Shown: piece by piece, positions 11,169 to 23,688 of the stretch | How the letters are laid out: each line of letters starts with the position of its first letter | How positions within the stretch are numbered: the stretch's first letter is position 1 | Source: Myoxocephalus aenaeus | Taxonomy: Eukaryota > Chordata > Actinopteri > Perciformes > Cottidae | Direction of reading: 5' to 3' | DNA length: 64,000 bases | Assembly: GCA_038501785.1 (NCBI GenBank) | Contig: JBAMJR010000065.1 | Span: forward strand, 6,956,001-7,020,000 | Made by a program: the position numbers and the translations under genes | Notes under the pieces: generated by a model | Database searches by the model: none | What the model was told of the DNA's origin: nothing | What the model saw: only the letters and a program-made list of their open reading frames with translations

Positions 11169-14100
11169 TTAAATGTCCACTGCCGTCATCTTAGATTTGT
11201 TCAGGGTCGTGTGGGCCCTTTTCTCAGCAACTCTGGCCATCCCCAGTTTCTTGAGCAGAGACATCACAAACACAGATGAACATATACAACACTGCTTTGC
11301 ATCAAATATTACATTTACTGACAGATGTATATAGACGTGTCGATGCTTGCTGTCTTTGTCAAGAAGCAGGAGTGTGACGTGTGTTGACTGTACCTCTGTC
11401 TGTAGCTTGAGAGGGTTAGCGGGTGGAGAGCTGTGAGCAATGATAGGAGGATTGAACCCCTGTTTGCTCAGCAGCCAGTAGGTCTTCAGAGACCCTTTCC
11501 CCTGTCGCGGACACAAACACACACACGTCAAAAACAAAGGTATTGTATTGGAGATAAGCTAAAACATGCAGACTCTTAATAAAGTCACCTTAATTTCGAC
11601 TTCCCCTCTTTCCTCCATCTCAAACGAACCAGCCTGGACCAGGATGTCAGCCGTGCTCTGAGATATGTGAATCTTCAGGGCTGTTAGAAAAACAGAAGAG
11701 AGCGACCATCACTTTAAAATATTTACTTTTAAATACTTCTGTGTTTGCATTTGATAAATAAGAGCCTTCGTATTTTAGCCTGTTAGTAAAATACAGCATT
11801 GGTTGAGGAGAATGTCAGTAGTTTTGCTAATATTAGATCATAAACCAACAAACTGGACACATTGATTATTGTTTTTCCTAATGATTAGGATTAGAAAAAT
11901 TTCCTCGCAGACCAACCCATTTTTGCACAACACAGAAGATAAAACTATACGTTAATCTTCTTATCCGGTAGGGTTGCAATGCTGATGGCCTCCAATGATT
12001 AGCCTCAGTTCTCTTCAGTTTACTCACGTAGGCTGTGGCTCTCCATGCGAGAGGCCATGTTCACCGTGTCGCCAAAGAGACAGTAGCGAGGCATCGTGGT
12101 GCCGACCACTCCGGCAACCACTGGACCTACGAAACCCACAGCAAACGGTTTTGGTTTCACGCTGATCAAATGTCAATTGTTTCATGTGTTCTTGCACACA
12201 ATGAAGTCTTAATGACAAATGCAAAGGACCAAAATCTCTATAAGGAACCATAAATAGAGATACATCCTGCATACTGTGACAGCTTGTACTCACTTTATTT
12301 AATATTTAATTTGTTTCTGGTTCCTTCTTAACATTTAATGTACAAGAATATTAATAAATGCGGACAAATTCCAAAGAAACCCCCCCGGCAAAAACAAACG
12401 TCAACATTAATGATGATAAAAGGCCACCTGTCACTCACCAGAGTGTATCCCGATGCGGATTGCAAGACTCTCAGTCGGCATGTGGTGGATTCTGAAGACC
12501 TTGATGGCACTTAGGAAATGCAGAGCCATTGTAGATATCTCCAAAGCGTGCTGAAGGCCATTGCTGATGGGTAGACCACTGGCGACCATGTATGCATCAC
12601 CGATTGTTTCCACCTGGTGGAGATGCAAAGATGATTCAGTTTTACTGACAATTTTTAAAGTAACAATGGAGAAGTGTTTTTCTTTTCTTTTCTGCGAAAG
12701 AATCAATGTGCAATTAAAACAATTAAAAAAGGTATAGTTTTACATTTTGGGACATGTGCTTGTTACCCTACCTGCACCTCTAAAGCTCATGAACTAACGT
12801 GTTATATCTAATTTGCATATTGTGGACAAAAACAGTTTTATGTGTGACTTAGTGAGCGGATTTTCTGACCTTCACCTACTCTTTCTTTACAGATTTGTTT
12901 TAAATAGTTGGATTAAGCCAGGCTAGCTGTTTATGCTGAGCTAAAATAGCGGTTTCCCCCCGTTTACAGTCTTTATGCTGAGCTAAGCTAGTTGTTTCTC
13001 CCGTTTCCAGTCTTTATGCTAAGCTAAGCCAGCTGTTTCCCCCCGTTTTCAGTCTTTATGCTAAGCAAAGCTAGCTGTTTCCCCCCATTTTCAGTCTTTA
13101 TGCTAAGCAAAGCTAGCTGTTTCCCCCCGTTTCCAGTCTTTATGCTAAGCTAAACCAGCTGTTTCCCCCGTTTTCAGTCTTTATGCTAAACTAAGCTAGC
13201 TGTTCCCTCCATTTCCAGTCTTTATGCTAAACTAAGCTAGCTGTTTCCCCCCGTTTCCAGTCTTTATGCTAAGCTAAGCCAGTTGTTTCCCCCCGTTTTC
13301 AGTCTTTATGCTAAACTAAGCTAGCTGTTCCCCCCCGTTTCCAGTCTTTACGCTAAACTAAGCTAGCTGTTCCCCCCCGTTTCCAGTCTTTAGCTAAACT
13401 AAGCTAGCTGTTCCCCCCGTTTCCAGTCTTTATGCTAAACTAAGCTAGCTGTTCCCCCCATTTCCAGTCGTATACTTTCATATTCACAGCACATACATGA
13501 GTGACATCAAAAGAACGAATACCCTTTAAAAATAAAAACATATGATCACTACACTGATACTAATGACCATAACTGAGTATTTCCAATAAAAATCACAAAC
13601 ATTTTGTTTTATTGAAGCGCATGAAAAACATCACAAAGTACACACAATGACTCACTTTATAGACATCGTACATCTTGATGACGTCGTCGAAGAGGCTGTA
13701 GAGGTCGTTGAGGAACGCCACCACCTCCATCGCCGAGCTGACGGAGCACATGGACGTGAAGCCCACGATGTCGGAGAAGAAGATGGTCACCGCCTCGTAG
13801 CTCTGAGGCTCCACGGACGCCCCCCGCCATCAGCTGGTCCGCGATGTACCTGCAAATGAGGGACGCAGTCACGGACGCCCAATTTCAACCACCGCCACCA
13901 CGGTCGCACGGTTTGAATGGGTTCATCATTTTAGACGCAGCTACATTACCTTGGTAACATGCTGGAGAGGAGCTTGTCTGTGCGGGTCTTCTCCGCCGTG
14001 AGCTGATTGGTCCTCTCCTCCACCACGTCCTCCAAGTGATTTGCATATTTCTCCAGCTTTGCCACCATATTATCCAGTATATTTGCATGACTACAATACA

Positions 14101-17100
14101 GAAAATCATGATCACCTTTCGGGGGTTGAGTTAGTTTGTTTGTTAGTCAACAGGATGTCTCAAATGTTCTCTTAAAAAGGTATTTCATGGAGGAACAAAC
14201 AAGTGTACGTGTTTGGCGCCAATCCAGAATCCAAATAACAAACTTAACATTAGAATATGAGCATTTTTTTAAACTTTTTAGCTATTGATTCCTTAATTAC
14301 TGCACTAAATTGATTGAAAATCTAGTTTAAGCCTGGAAGTAAAACGAAGGTGTGTAAACGTATACATTACATACCTGCAGGCTCAAACAGGAAGAACAAT
14401 GTATTTTCTCGCTGCCTTTTGGAGCATATTATTTATGGGTAAAGAAACAGGCCTTACCTCTCCGGGCTGCTGTCCCTCAGCTGCCTCCGTATGGACGCAA
14501 ACGGCGGTCGGTGGTCGGGGTTTTCGTTCCAGCAGGCCTTCAGCAGCGAGTTGATGTTTTCATCCCAGAGGTCCTCCGACAGCGCCGGTCGGAGGGGCTC
14601 CCCTTGGAACGGCGTCCGCAACTGCTTGATGATCTCTGGAGGAAATACAAAGCGAGAAATCGTTGCAGTGTCCATCCAATAAATGGAAATGTCTCAAAAT
14701 GTTTTCTAAAGAAAGAAAATGGGCGCGCTAACCTTTGGGCCCCAGGTTGATCTCGTGATACGGACCAGACTTTGCGTTGTACATGAGTTCCCACATGATG
14801 ATGGAGAAGCTGTAGACGTCCGCTTTGGGCGTCCCGCTGACCTGGCGACCGACTTGTCTTAAGAGCTCGGGGGCCGTCCAGTACATCTCTACAACAAATC
14901 AACCCTCATGCCGTGATAAATGCACATATATTTAAAATGATATTACTGAGCATTTTAGTTGCACCCACTGACCTGACTGATCGGGGTTCTCCAGTGGGAG
15001 GATCTTGTTTTTGATGCCGTATTTAAACTCCCACAGGCCGAAGCCAGAGAGTTTAATCTGGAGCCGACTGTCCACCAGACACTTGCTGGGCTTCAGGGTC
15101 CCGTGAAACCTCAGGTTACTTTTGTGGATGAACTCCATTCCCTAAAACACAGAAGAACAGGTTCGAAACATGGATTGTCCTGTCATTTCCATGTAAAAAA
15201 AGAAAAGAAAAAAAAGACACGTCTTTGTTTAAACTATTATTATTGTATTTATTCTACAATATTCTACATATTGATGTCTCTGTTGTCTTGTCCTTTGTAT
15301 TTATTATTGAACATATTTTTCTTATATTCTACAAAAACAAAAAAATAGGGTGGGTATTTATAAGCTGTTTCCAACTATTTCATGATAATAAAACATGATG
15401 ACGTTTCGACCAATATCAAAATGAATCAGAATTGTATTTATGGCAGTGTGTCACACCTTAGATACCAAAATATATCATAGGATAAAGGAAATATATTTTA
15501 AAAAAAAACGGGGAATGCATTGGGTGGACTTGCATTTTGTATGATTTATTTTATATGTATTTACGTATTTATATATCACTTTATTATTTCTTCTATCCTA
15601 GCGGCGGCCCTGAGTACATGTGTGATACTTTTGGTTCTTTGCAAATATTAAAGGGTCTTTCCCAACACAACATCATGGACTCACATTGACTATATCATAA
15701 GCAAAGGACAGCTTAAACATCCAGTCCAGGTCAACATCTGACTTCAGGACATCCTGCAGAAAATGAGAGCAGCAAGTTCAACATGTGATAAACACTGAGG
15801 TCAATATAGCGCCGATGAGTTAACCAGAACCAAAGGCTTGTTTTTAATCCACTGGCGTCACTTTGTTACATTTCGGTCGGAATATTTACTCAAAATAAAA
15901 AACGAGCTCCCGTTTCAACCTAAAACTGCCACACATATTGTATAAAAGGATGCGTGTATAATACTCAAAACTGTAAAGGATACATGTAACACTATACATG
16001 TAGATTTATGAACAGCCGGATTATTAAAAAAACATTAGAATTTGGGTAAATAACGCAAGAGTAACATAAAAAAAACAACACCCACTATTGCATTGGTGCT
16101 GTACTGGCACTAATTGACTCAAGAGCAATGTGGCAGCGTAACAATATGACACATTAAAGTGAGATTTCTGCAGCGATGCTTCACAATATGAAGTAAAAGT
16201 GTCTGCATGTTTAGGACACACTGACCTTCAGACTGCCCTTCGTGCAGTACTGGATCACCAGACAGACATTCGGGGGCTCGATGCAAACACCGAAGAACTG
16301 AACCAAGTTCTCGTGTTTCATCTCCTTCATCTGTCTTAATAGAGAGGAAGATGGTCAGGCACACAAAAGGAAACTCAACGAGCGCTTCAGTTGTTCACCG
16401 ATTTGTCTTAAAGGGACAGTTCATCTCACGGCAGTCATTTTGATTGCAGCAGAATAGTTTTTGTCAAACAGGCACACAGACTGACTTTCATGTGTTTTTG
16501 CATCGTGCAACTGACATAGTGAACTGTTTACTGTGTTACAGTGAACTCCAATCTTTTTTACTTTACCCATGACCACCCGGGAAAAACTACAAAAACGTGT
16601 AGACTGAAAAAGCAATTGGTTTAATGCAATAGTTTATATAATAAAAGATTCATACAAGGGATCTGTGTATCTATATAATATCGCCAATGCAAAATATTGC
16701 GATACCATGCTGTATACATTTTTACCGCCACCCCTATTTTTGGGGGATCTATTAGCAGAAATTTTAATATAATATTTAAACAATTTAATTTACTGTATAA
16801 TCATCTGAAACTAAGAATTGTTTTCGTTAGCTTAGAATGAGCCCTTCGTATCTACAGAGGGAGCCGGTCCGCTTCGCCGAGTCCGCCATGTTGCACCGCC
16901 ATGTTTCTACAGTGGCCCATAGCGGACAAACCAAACACTGGCTCGAGAAAGAGAGCCTTTGCGTAACCAGAATCGTCACCATCCCTGAAGAACAATTCTT
17001 CGTCACGTGAACATCGCATACGGTTCTTTGCAGTTCATTACCGTAGCTGGATTTTGCTACTGTTTCTTTAAGAGAATAAATACAGAAAACAGATGTATAT

Positions 17101-20100
17101 GTTTGGACTCCAATGTCTTCAATATTCCAAAGTAAAACTTGCCGTAGACTCTATTTGAGTCTCTACTACTCTACTACACATGTTCTGGCTCGGTCCTAAA
17201 CTATCCAACTGACTTTTTTATTGTATTTTATGTTTGTTTTTATGCTATTCATGTTCTGTCCGCGTCGTTGTTTTGTTTGTAAAACACAAAAAGGTTATTT
17301 TGCTTTGAACACTGGAAGTGAATAATTAAAATTGGAAAAAGATTAAGTATGTTTGATGTAGAACAACATAAAGAACTTTACCACATTGAACTCTGCGATA
17401 ATTGAAGGTTTCTGGAAATTAATGCCAATGTGGTTCCTGAGGTACTTGATGGCCACTTTATTTCCCTTAAATGAGTGACATGACACACGTTAGAGAGCAT
17501 ATATCTCGCCATAAGAAAACACAACTCTCATTTCAACGTGAAACTGGTACCTGGTAGAGACCTATGGTGGTGTAGACGTGCTCTCTGCCCGTCTTGTCCT
17601 TCAGGCCGTAGCTGGTGTTGGAGAAGTTGGACTGAGAGCCGCTGCTCCGACTCTGACTGGCGTTGGTGCTCAGAGACAAACCCTGAACGCCCTGGAAGGA
17701 CACACACACACACACGCACACGCACAACCCTGAGAACACAAAACCAGGCAATCAAGTGTGTTCTTCGTCTGTGTTTAGTGCTCGTACCGAGTGCTCCCTG
17801 ATGATGGTGATGTCGGTGTAGCTGATCAGCCACCAGCTGGAGTCGTCGAGCTTCGTCTGGAGGCGAAACTTCTGCAGGATGAGGACCCCAATGCCCAAAA
17901 CTGCCAGCACGCCGATGGCGGGGAAGGTCACGACCAGAGCCAGCAGGGCGACGTCTGCATCCGGGCAAGACAGTAAATCATGGCCGTTATGGTCAGGTGG
18001 CTAGCTAGTTTTTTTTAGGGCTATTACGGGGCGTTACTTTTACCATTAACGAGCCATTCACAGAGCTCATTGTTGTAACCACACTCGGGTTTATCAGACG
18101 GAGGTCTTCCTCTCGGCCAGACCACAGAAGCGAACATAGACGTTGGTCTGAAATGACATTTTTTGTTGTTGTGTTTGTTAAAAAAAGATTGATTGTTGTG
18201 ATAGTATATTTATATATATAAATACATGAATATTTTACCGGACAGTGTTGGTATGGCTGTCAAAATTGAGGATGGCTTCAAATTTGGTGTCGTGTCCTAT
18301 ATGCTGCAGGTCATAAATGGAATAGTCCAATTTTCTTTCCCCATCTTTGTCAAAGTGGACTAGTCCGGAGGCACCTGCAATGATAATCACAGATGGATGG
18401 ATGGACAGAAAATTCCTTATTTACTGTACTTCTGAGCAGATATTCTGTAATTTACACAATAAAACAAACCAACAACTAAAAAGTCTTCACCAAAAGCTGT
18501 CTGGGTATTCAGCATCCTCGGCGCTGCAGTATAGTTATTAAAACAGCTACCAACCATTAAATCGAATGTTGTTTCTATTTTTTAATTTCAGCAGCAGCTG
18601 CCGACCATCATGAGGGTCTTTCCCTTCTTTGAGCACTTCCTTCAGCGCCATCGCGTAAAGAAGCACCGCATCGTGCAGGTAGGCGGAGTACGGGCTAACC
18701 TGAAACAACGGCAAGAAAACAATTGTATCTGCGGTTTGACCTTTTATAGCAGAATAAAAAGGGAAAGCGTTGGACGCTTACCTCTCTTTCGGACGTCAGG
18801 TTGCTCAGAAACGGGTGTCCTTTCAGCCTCTCAAACACTTGCTCAAAGAAGTCATAATACTCGTAGCCGTCGTAGGATTTCTGTCCGATGATGAAGGTCA
18901 TGTCAAAAGCTCTGATGGCAGCTTGGTTAATCCTGCTGTTCAGGTTATACTTCCACATGTTATCCTGCTTAGGGAAAAGATTGATACGATACACATAAGA
19001 AACACCTCATGAGGTAGAGAGATCACAAGTCCCTTTCTTAGTTCATATCCAGAGGCAACAACTGACCCAAACTGAATGTGTGTGTGTTACTGTTGTATTT
19101 AAAGTTGTACTTACCACACTGCCACTGACCTCAAAATGCTGCACCAGGAAGAACACGTAGTCGCCGTTCATCAGACCCTGTCGCTCAGCCTCCAGCAACA
19201 GGGCCATGGAGTCCATGGAGTTGGTCAGCACCACAATCACTCTGGCGACTGTTGCGATGAACTTTACATTTCGGTAAACCAGCTGAGGGTTGCTGGTGTC
19301 AAACTTTACCGCGGCAGCCAGTTTGAATTTTTCTCTCAGCGGATTCTCCACGGTTTTCCACAAAGCGTCGACCTTGTCCCAAGTGTTTGAATCCAACCCC
19401 CCTCCGATCATCGCCACGTGACTCCAGCCGAAGAACTTCAGGGTCTTCACCAGGACCTCCGAGCTTCTTTTAAGAGGGGGGACGACTTTGATGTAGGAAT
19501 CGTAGATGTCAGTGTTGTCCGTTTTGGAGGATTGGCCCACGAAGCCGAACATGGGGATGTTCCACGCGGACGCGATGAGACCGGTGACCTGGAAGGCAGA
19601 AATAATGTCAATTTATTTCAGGTTCCTTTAGTTTACAGAACTAAGACGGGCATTACCCATTCACACTCAACAGACACAAAATAAAACTTCCAACAATCAC
19701 CAACTCTAGTTTGGTGAAAATAATCCCTTAATTCCCGAGTTAGAGTTGAGGAGCTGAGGAGCAATTGAGCGCCTCTTGTGTTCCGGAGGCAGATCGTTAA
19801 ATTACATGGAGCAAAATAAAATGTCCAATATCGCCCGAAAAGGCCCCGGAGATACGACTGTACATATAAGGTGGAGCTCAGTACAGCGAACACTGAATGA
19901 GACATTTTCAGATGACCAAAAATGTTACAAATCATACAAACATCCCCTACGTTATGGTCTGTTTGACTCTAAATGACCATAATTTACTAAATGAACATCA
20001 TGCTGTATTGAAGAAGACTTGAAACTAGAGATTGAGACATAAACTCATGTTTACAATGTTTACTGAGGGAATAAATCAAGAGAGAAGTAGAGTCATATTC

Positions 20101-20621
20101 TCATAGACTTCTATACAACCAAAGGAGTCGCCGCCTGATGGACATTAGAAAGAATGCAAGTTTAAAGCACTTGCTGCCTGGTTCAAGTATTTCAAAAGTG
20201 TACTTCATAACAGTACTTTGTCACTCTTTTAACTCTAAATAGAGACACAAATCTAATGCAGGAACTATCCATTTCCCCGTCGCATGAATCATACCTCAGC
20301 TTCTTCAGGACATGCCGGACCGAACAGTGCGGACACGTTTTCCTTCCACACCTGGTGGATGAATCCTGCCAGGGAAACTTTGGGGTTACAGTCTGTGTCC
20401 GTGTACACAAAATCTAGACTGTAGTTCCCCAGGAAGCTGGGATTGGTGTTCACCTTCTCCACGGCTATCTGTATGGCCGAGCCCAGCCGCAGGGCGCTGA
20501 AGGGCAGGGACATATTCCAGGGAGCCTGGAAGCCGATGATCAGCCTGCGAGAGGCACTGGTGGTGTTACTGATGACAGCTGCAGCAGACAGTGTGAAGTG
20601 AAGCACCAGCGTGAGCCTCAT
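11169..20621 (-). CDS. gucy2g: Receptor guanylate cyclase 2G, about 21 exons, one frameshift
   Basis: Coding exons, high to low: 20295-20621, 19115-19588, 18782-18964, 18555-18699, 18239-18374, 18044-18147, 17788-17954, 17551-17691, 17382-17465, 16226-16330, 15685-15753, 14973-15141, 14733-14888, 14458-14635, 13950-14090, 13656-13849, 12439-12613, 12028-12126, 11589-11680, 11394-11501 and a tentative 11169-11291. Order: signal peptide, ANF-receptor-type extracellular domain, one membrane helix (ALLALVVTFPAIGVLAVLGI), kinase-homology domain, coiled-coil dimerisation segment, cyclase domain. The kinase-homology domain keeps VAIK but has HGTLKP for HRDLKP and GFG for DFG, as expected of a pseudokinase. 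The cyclase has both metal-binding aspartates (FFSDIVGF, ETIGDAY) and the Glu/Cys pair of GTP specificity (ETIGD, RYCLFGD). It would make cGMP at the membrane. All phases fit except the 13656-13849 exon, which is one base too long (finding at 13820-13825). The last exon is uncertain. Confidence 0.9.
12927..13470. repeat. Minisatellite, 13 copies of about 42 bp, in gucy2g intron
   Basis: The block CAGTCTTTATGCT recurs 13 times at intervals of 40-42 bases (for example 12967, 13008, 13050, 13092, 13134). Each is followed by AAGCTAAGCTAGCTGTTTCC-type sequence and a C-rich run. The unit is the complement of the dispersed TAGCATAAAGACTGGAAAC repeat, so the array grew inside an inserted copy. Related non-tandem sequence lies at 12765-12850. 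It lies between the two exons that carry the cyclase metal-binding sites. Confidence 0.92.
16850..16995. repeat. Dispersed fish repeat in gucy2g intron
   Basis: The stretch holds CCGCCATGTTGCACCGCCATG and CGGACAAACCAAACACTGGC, a block I recognise as a recurrent interspersed sequence in spiny-rayed fish. No inverted ends are evident, so the class is not assigned. Confidence 0.4.
19952..20175. repeat. Dispersed repeat, copy 1 (in gucy2g intron)
   Basis: It shares about 200 nearly identical bases with 60942-61185, including the blocks GAACATCATGCTGTATTGAA and ACTCATGTTTACAATGTTTA. It lies in the first intron of gucy2g. It lacks the perfect hairpin present in copy 2. No coding capacity. Confidence 0.8.
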
Positions 20622-20678
20622 GGCAGGAGAGTACGCCGCCCTACACATCACTCTCGTCCTATTAGTCATGTCCCAGGG

Positions 20679-20686
20679 TTTAAATA
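20679..20686 (-). promoter_or_regulatory. gucy2g: TATA-like box of gucy2g
   Basis: Read on the minus strand, TATTTAAA lies about 60 bases before the start codon at 20621, giving an inferred start of transcription about 30 bases before the ATG. It is the only TATA-like site near the start. Confidence 0.4.
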
Positions 20687-20687
20687 C

Positions 20688-22904
20688 CCGACTTCGGTTG
20701 GGGAGGAGTACAACAAATATGTGGAGGAGAGGTGGGAGGTACGAAGAGGCATTAAGCCCATCATTTTTTCATTATTATTTTCTCTTCGTTAGTGTGTATT
20801 CTTCTGTCACATAGAAGGCCCCCATGCGTATGTTCATCCCCTTAAAGCTACTATTCATCCCCCAAATAAAAAACACACACTTTTAGATTATTTTGGCGTG
20901 AGTCGCCCCGTCGTGTTACTTTAAACCTGCTCTGTGGATTAGGAGGCAGACATCTTCTACGGCTGATATCTCCAAAACAATCTAGATGGATAAACAGCGA
21001 TACAGGTGAGAGGGGGAATGTGTGTTTTTGATGTCGGGGTGAACTGTCCCTTTAATTTGACACATTTAAGGAGACCTTCCAAACGGTTTAATGTTCTCAG
21101 CAATGTTTTTGTTCTCCTTAGGTTAAATGTTAGATGTATGTTTCCCTGCATCAATATGTCATACTCCTCAATATATTTTAGTGTCTTTGTTCTTTTACAT
21201 TATCAACCGCAAAGAAGGCCCTTAGCAATCACTTACAATGTTATGTTATGTTTATATCAGCGATCAGGTCGGACTTGATGATTAGATTAGTCTTGTTAAG
21301 TGCTTACAATAAAAGAAGTACAATAAAAGAGCAGTTCTAAATGGTTCATGACCACTGCGTTCTCTTATCTGATGTTGTGAGAACGGATTCAGGTGATATT
21401 TTATCAACCATAAATCAGTAAACTCCAAAGGTGCCACACCAAGCCTGCCTTTAGTTATCGCTCCTAAATCCAGTGTCAAAGTTCATGGTGATCTCTCTGC
21501 CTTTCTCCAACAGGGACACATGTCCACTGCGCGTGAGAGGAGCGTAGAGCAGACGCCTTTATTCTAAGAACGGGCTAATTTGATTAAGGCAATTAAAAAG
21601 ACAACTAAGTGCCAAAGCGAGAAGTGAGTTGCAGACCTCCGGGGAGTGTTTCCTGCAGACACCAGATGAGGCAGGTTGAGCCTTGCTTGGTGGCAGAGAG
21701 AAGTTCACACACACCTGTGTGCAGTTTAAGGTGCTAATGATCACAGGTGGGCAGATTGTGTGTGTGTGTGTGCATTAAAGGTGTTGCTGACTTGAGCTGC
21801 TTTTTTTTTTTCCTTCTTCTCTCCCTAGAGGAGCTCCCTACTCGGCTTTTCCCCAAAACCACCTCTGCTAATCCCACCAGGTAACGTCTCAAAGCTTCTC
21901 CTAATGAACCTCCAGCTCACTGTCCAACAGAGCTTAATCAAATCCCTCTCAGAAGAGGACATGTTGGATGTGAATACATAAAGCGCCAAGTGCAGAAATG
22001 TAATTTATGCATCTGACCATAATTAGATTTCCACAACTCAGACTTTTAAAGGATTGAATATTGCCATTTGTTGTAACTTCTCCATGGTGGATGCTGTCCA
22101 GAGAACGTTAAATGCATTGGCTCACTTTAATCAGAGTGATCCATACACTGGTAAGGTGCAATTTCATCTTATCTATCTTCTTCAGTGTGAAGTAACAAAG
22201 ATAACTGATATGTTTCTGACCTGAAAGAGTTGTTTTTTTTAGTTTTTATTTAGTTTTTTAAAGAAAAAATCTGGCTAAAAGTCCACGAGGTTTAATGTTT
22301 GTTAATCGAGTCTCCAGAGCTTTCCTTTCGCAAAGTGATGTTTAGCGTCAAACTGGTCTGTTGGAGACGACAGTCTTCGGCTCTCTGATCAGTCTAATGT
22401 AACTTTTCAGGAAAAGTAAAAACTGACTTATTTTCTTATGAATGTTTCCAATGTAAATTTTGGGGGGTTTTAAGTATTTTAAAACTCTGTGGCCATTTTA
22501 GAGGCTGTAGTTTGTGGCAGTGCTTTAAATCAAGACTCTCTAAACCCAGACCAAGTAGTGACCATTCATGTTAAAGAGTGTAAATAAAATGTAGCGTTTG
22601 ACCACGATGACCTTGCAGATAAGTGTTGACCTTTCATCTACTGCAGCATCTTGGCCTTCCGCTAAACAATTCCTCAGAAAGTGTTCATCTATCTAGACTG
22701 GAATTGTATTGGTTTGTAGAGCTGATGTTTTTTTAATTTCAAAATGACAACTATAATAAAATGCACTATTAACATCATGACGTTGAACTTCAGAAAAGTT
22801 GAGACGTCTGCATGTTTCTTTATCAGTGGGAGTGTGGGGCAAAGGTTCCTTTTGACTGTCGGACTTGTTTGTATGAGTTCTCTCACTCCCTGAATCTCCT
22901 CTCA
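20688..22904. other. Divergent intergenic space between gucy2g and acsl5
   Basis: I see no coding exon. It contains a TTAA-flanked miniature element (20846-21051) and otherwise unremarkable AT-rich DNA. It must contain the promoters of two divergently transcribed genes; only the gucy2g TATA-like box could be named. Confidence 0.4.
20846..21051. mobile_element. TTAA-flanked miniature inverted-repeat element
   Basis: The element is bounded by TTAA at 20842-20845 and 21052-21055. Its ends are imperfect inverted repeats of about 40 bases: AGCTACTATTCATCCCCC on the left, and on the right the complement of AGGGACAGTTCACCCCGAC, both then reading into CA-rich AAAAAACACAC. TTAA target sites are typical of piggyBac-type elements, but the termini do not start with CCC, so the superfamily is uncertain. 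Confidence 0.6.
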
Positions 22905-22984
22905 GACTGGAGGAAGCTCTGCTCTTCACACCCGCCCGCCTGTGAACTGGGAGCAGACTGAACACCTCAGAGGACCGACAGCAG
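22905..22984 (+). other. acsl5: Possible non-coding first exon of acsl5
   Basis: A GC-richer stretch ends in CAG followed by the donor GTAGGG at 22985, and the start-codon exon of acsl5 has an acceptor (TCCCAG or CAGCAG) just before 24238. The distance and orientation fit a 5' UTR exon. There is no TATA box and the left edge is a guess. Confidence 0.3.
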
Positions 22985-23688
22985 GTAGGGGAGCTGTGGC
23001 CATTTAAATCACCTTGATGGCTTTGTAAAATGAGCCTACAGTGGCGCACAAATGTATAATTTGAAATCGTTTGAGGTTTTTCCATGTGTGTTTCTCATTT
23101 TTGTTTGACCCACAGTTTGTTTTAGGATCTTTGACTGTTTATTTTTGTGTTGCAGTGCATTTTGTTGCCATTTTAGAGCAATTTCACTTATTTTCTGATC
23201 CTTACATTTGGCTTATTAAGTGTGTGTGTGTGCATACTTTATTATTATAATAAAACAGTCAAAGATCCTAAAACAAACTGAGGGTCATATTTTTTTTTTT
23301 ATTCATATTTCACACTGGAGATAAGTGTCCACCTTTTTACTTTCTTTCTTATTACATTACCTTTTTTTTAAATGCCATAACGTGCTTGTTCCTAAATTAA
23401 CCTTGGGTATGTTTTCATAAAATAATTAACCCTGACCTCAGTATCTGTCACATTTATGACTCAATCATGACACGCGAGACAATCTCAAAGGTCAAGACAA
23501 ATTAATTCAATGCTTATTAAGACTCTTTGTTACAGCTGCAGACATTTTTTTTATCTCATGCAGCATCAGTGTAGCAATAATTGTTGCACAAGTCATGTTG
23601 ACTTTGCCCTTGAGGTAGAAACAATCTGTGTGTTCCAATACCCACATGCAATGAAACGAGATGTAGTATGTCCCAATAATACATAGTA

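Noticed and set aside
17528..17968. A 146-codon minus-strand frame (Arg/His-rich)
   Set aside because: It is the wrong-frame shadow of gucy2g membrane-helix and juxtamembrane exons and reads through a CA microsatellite.
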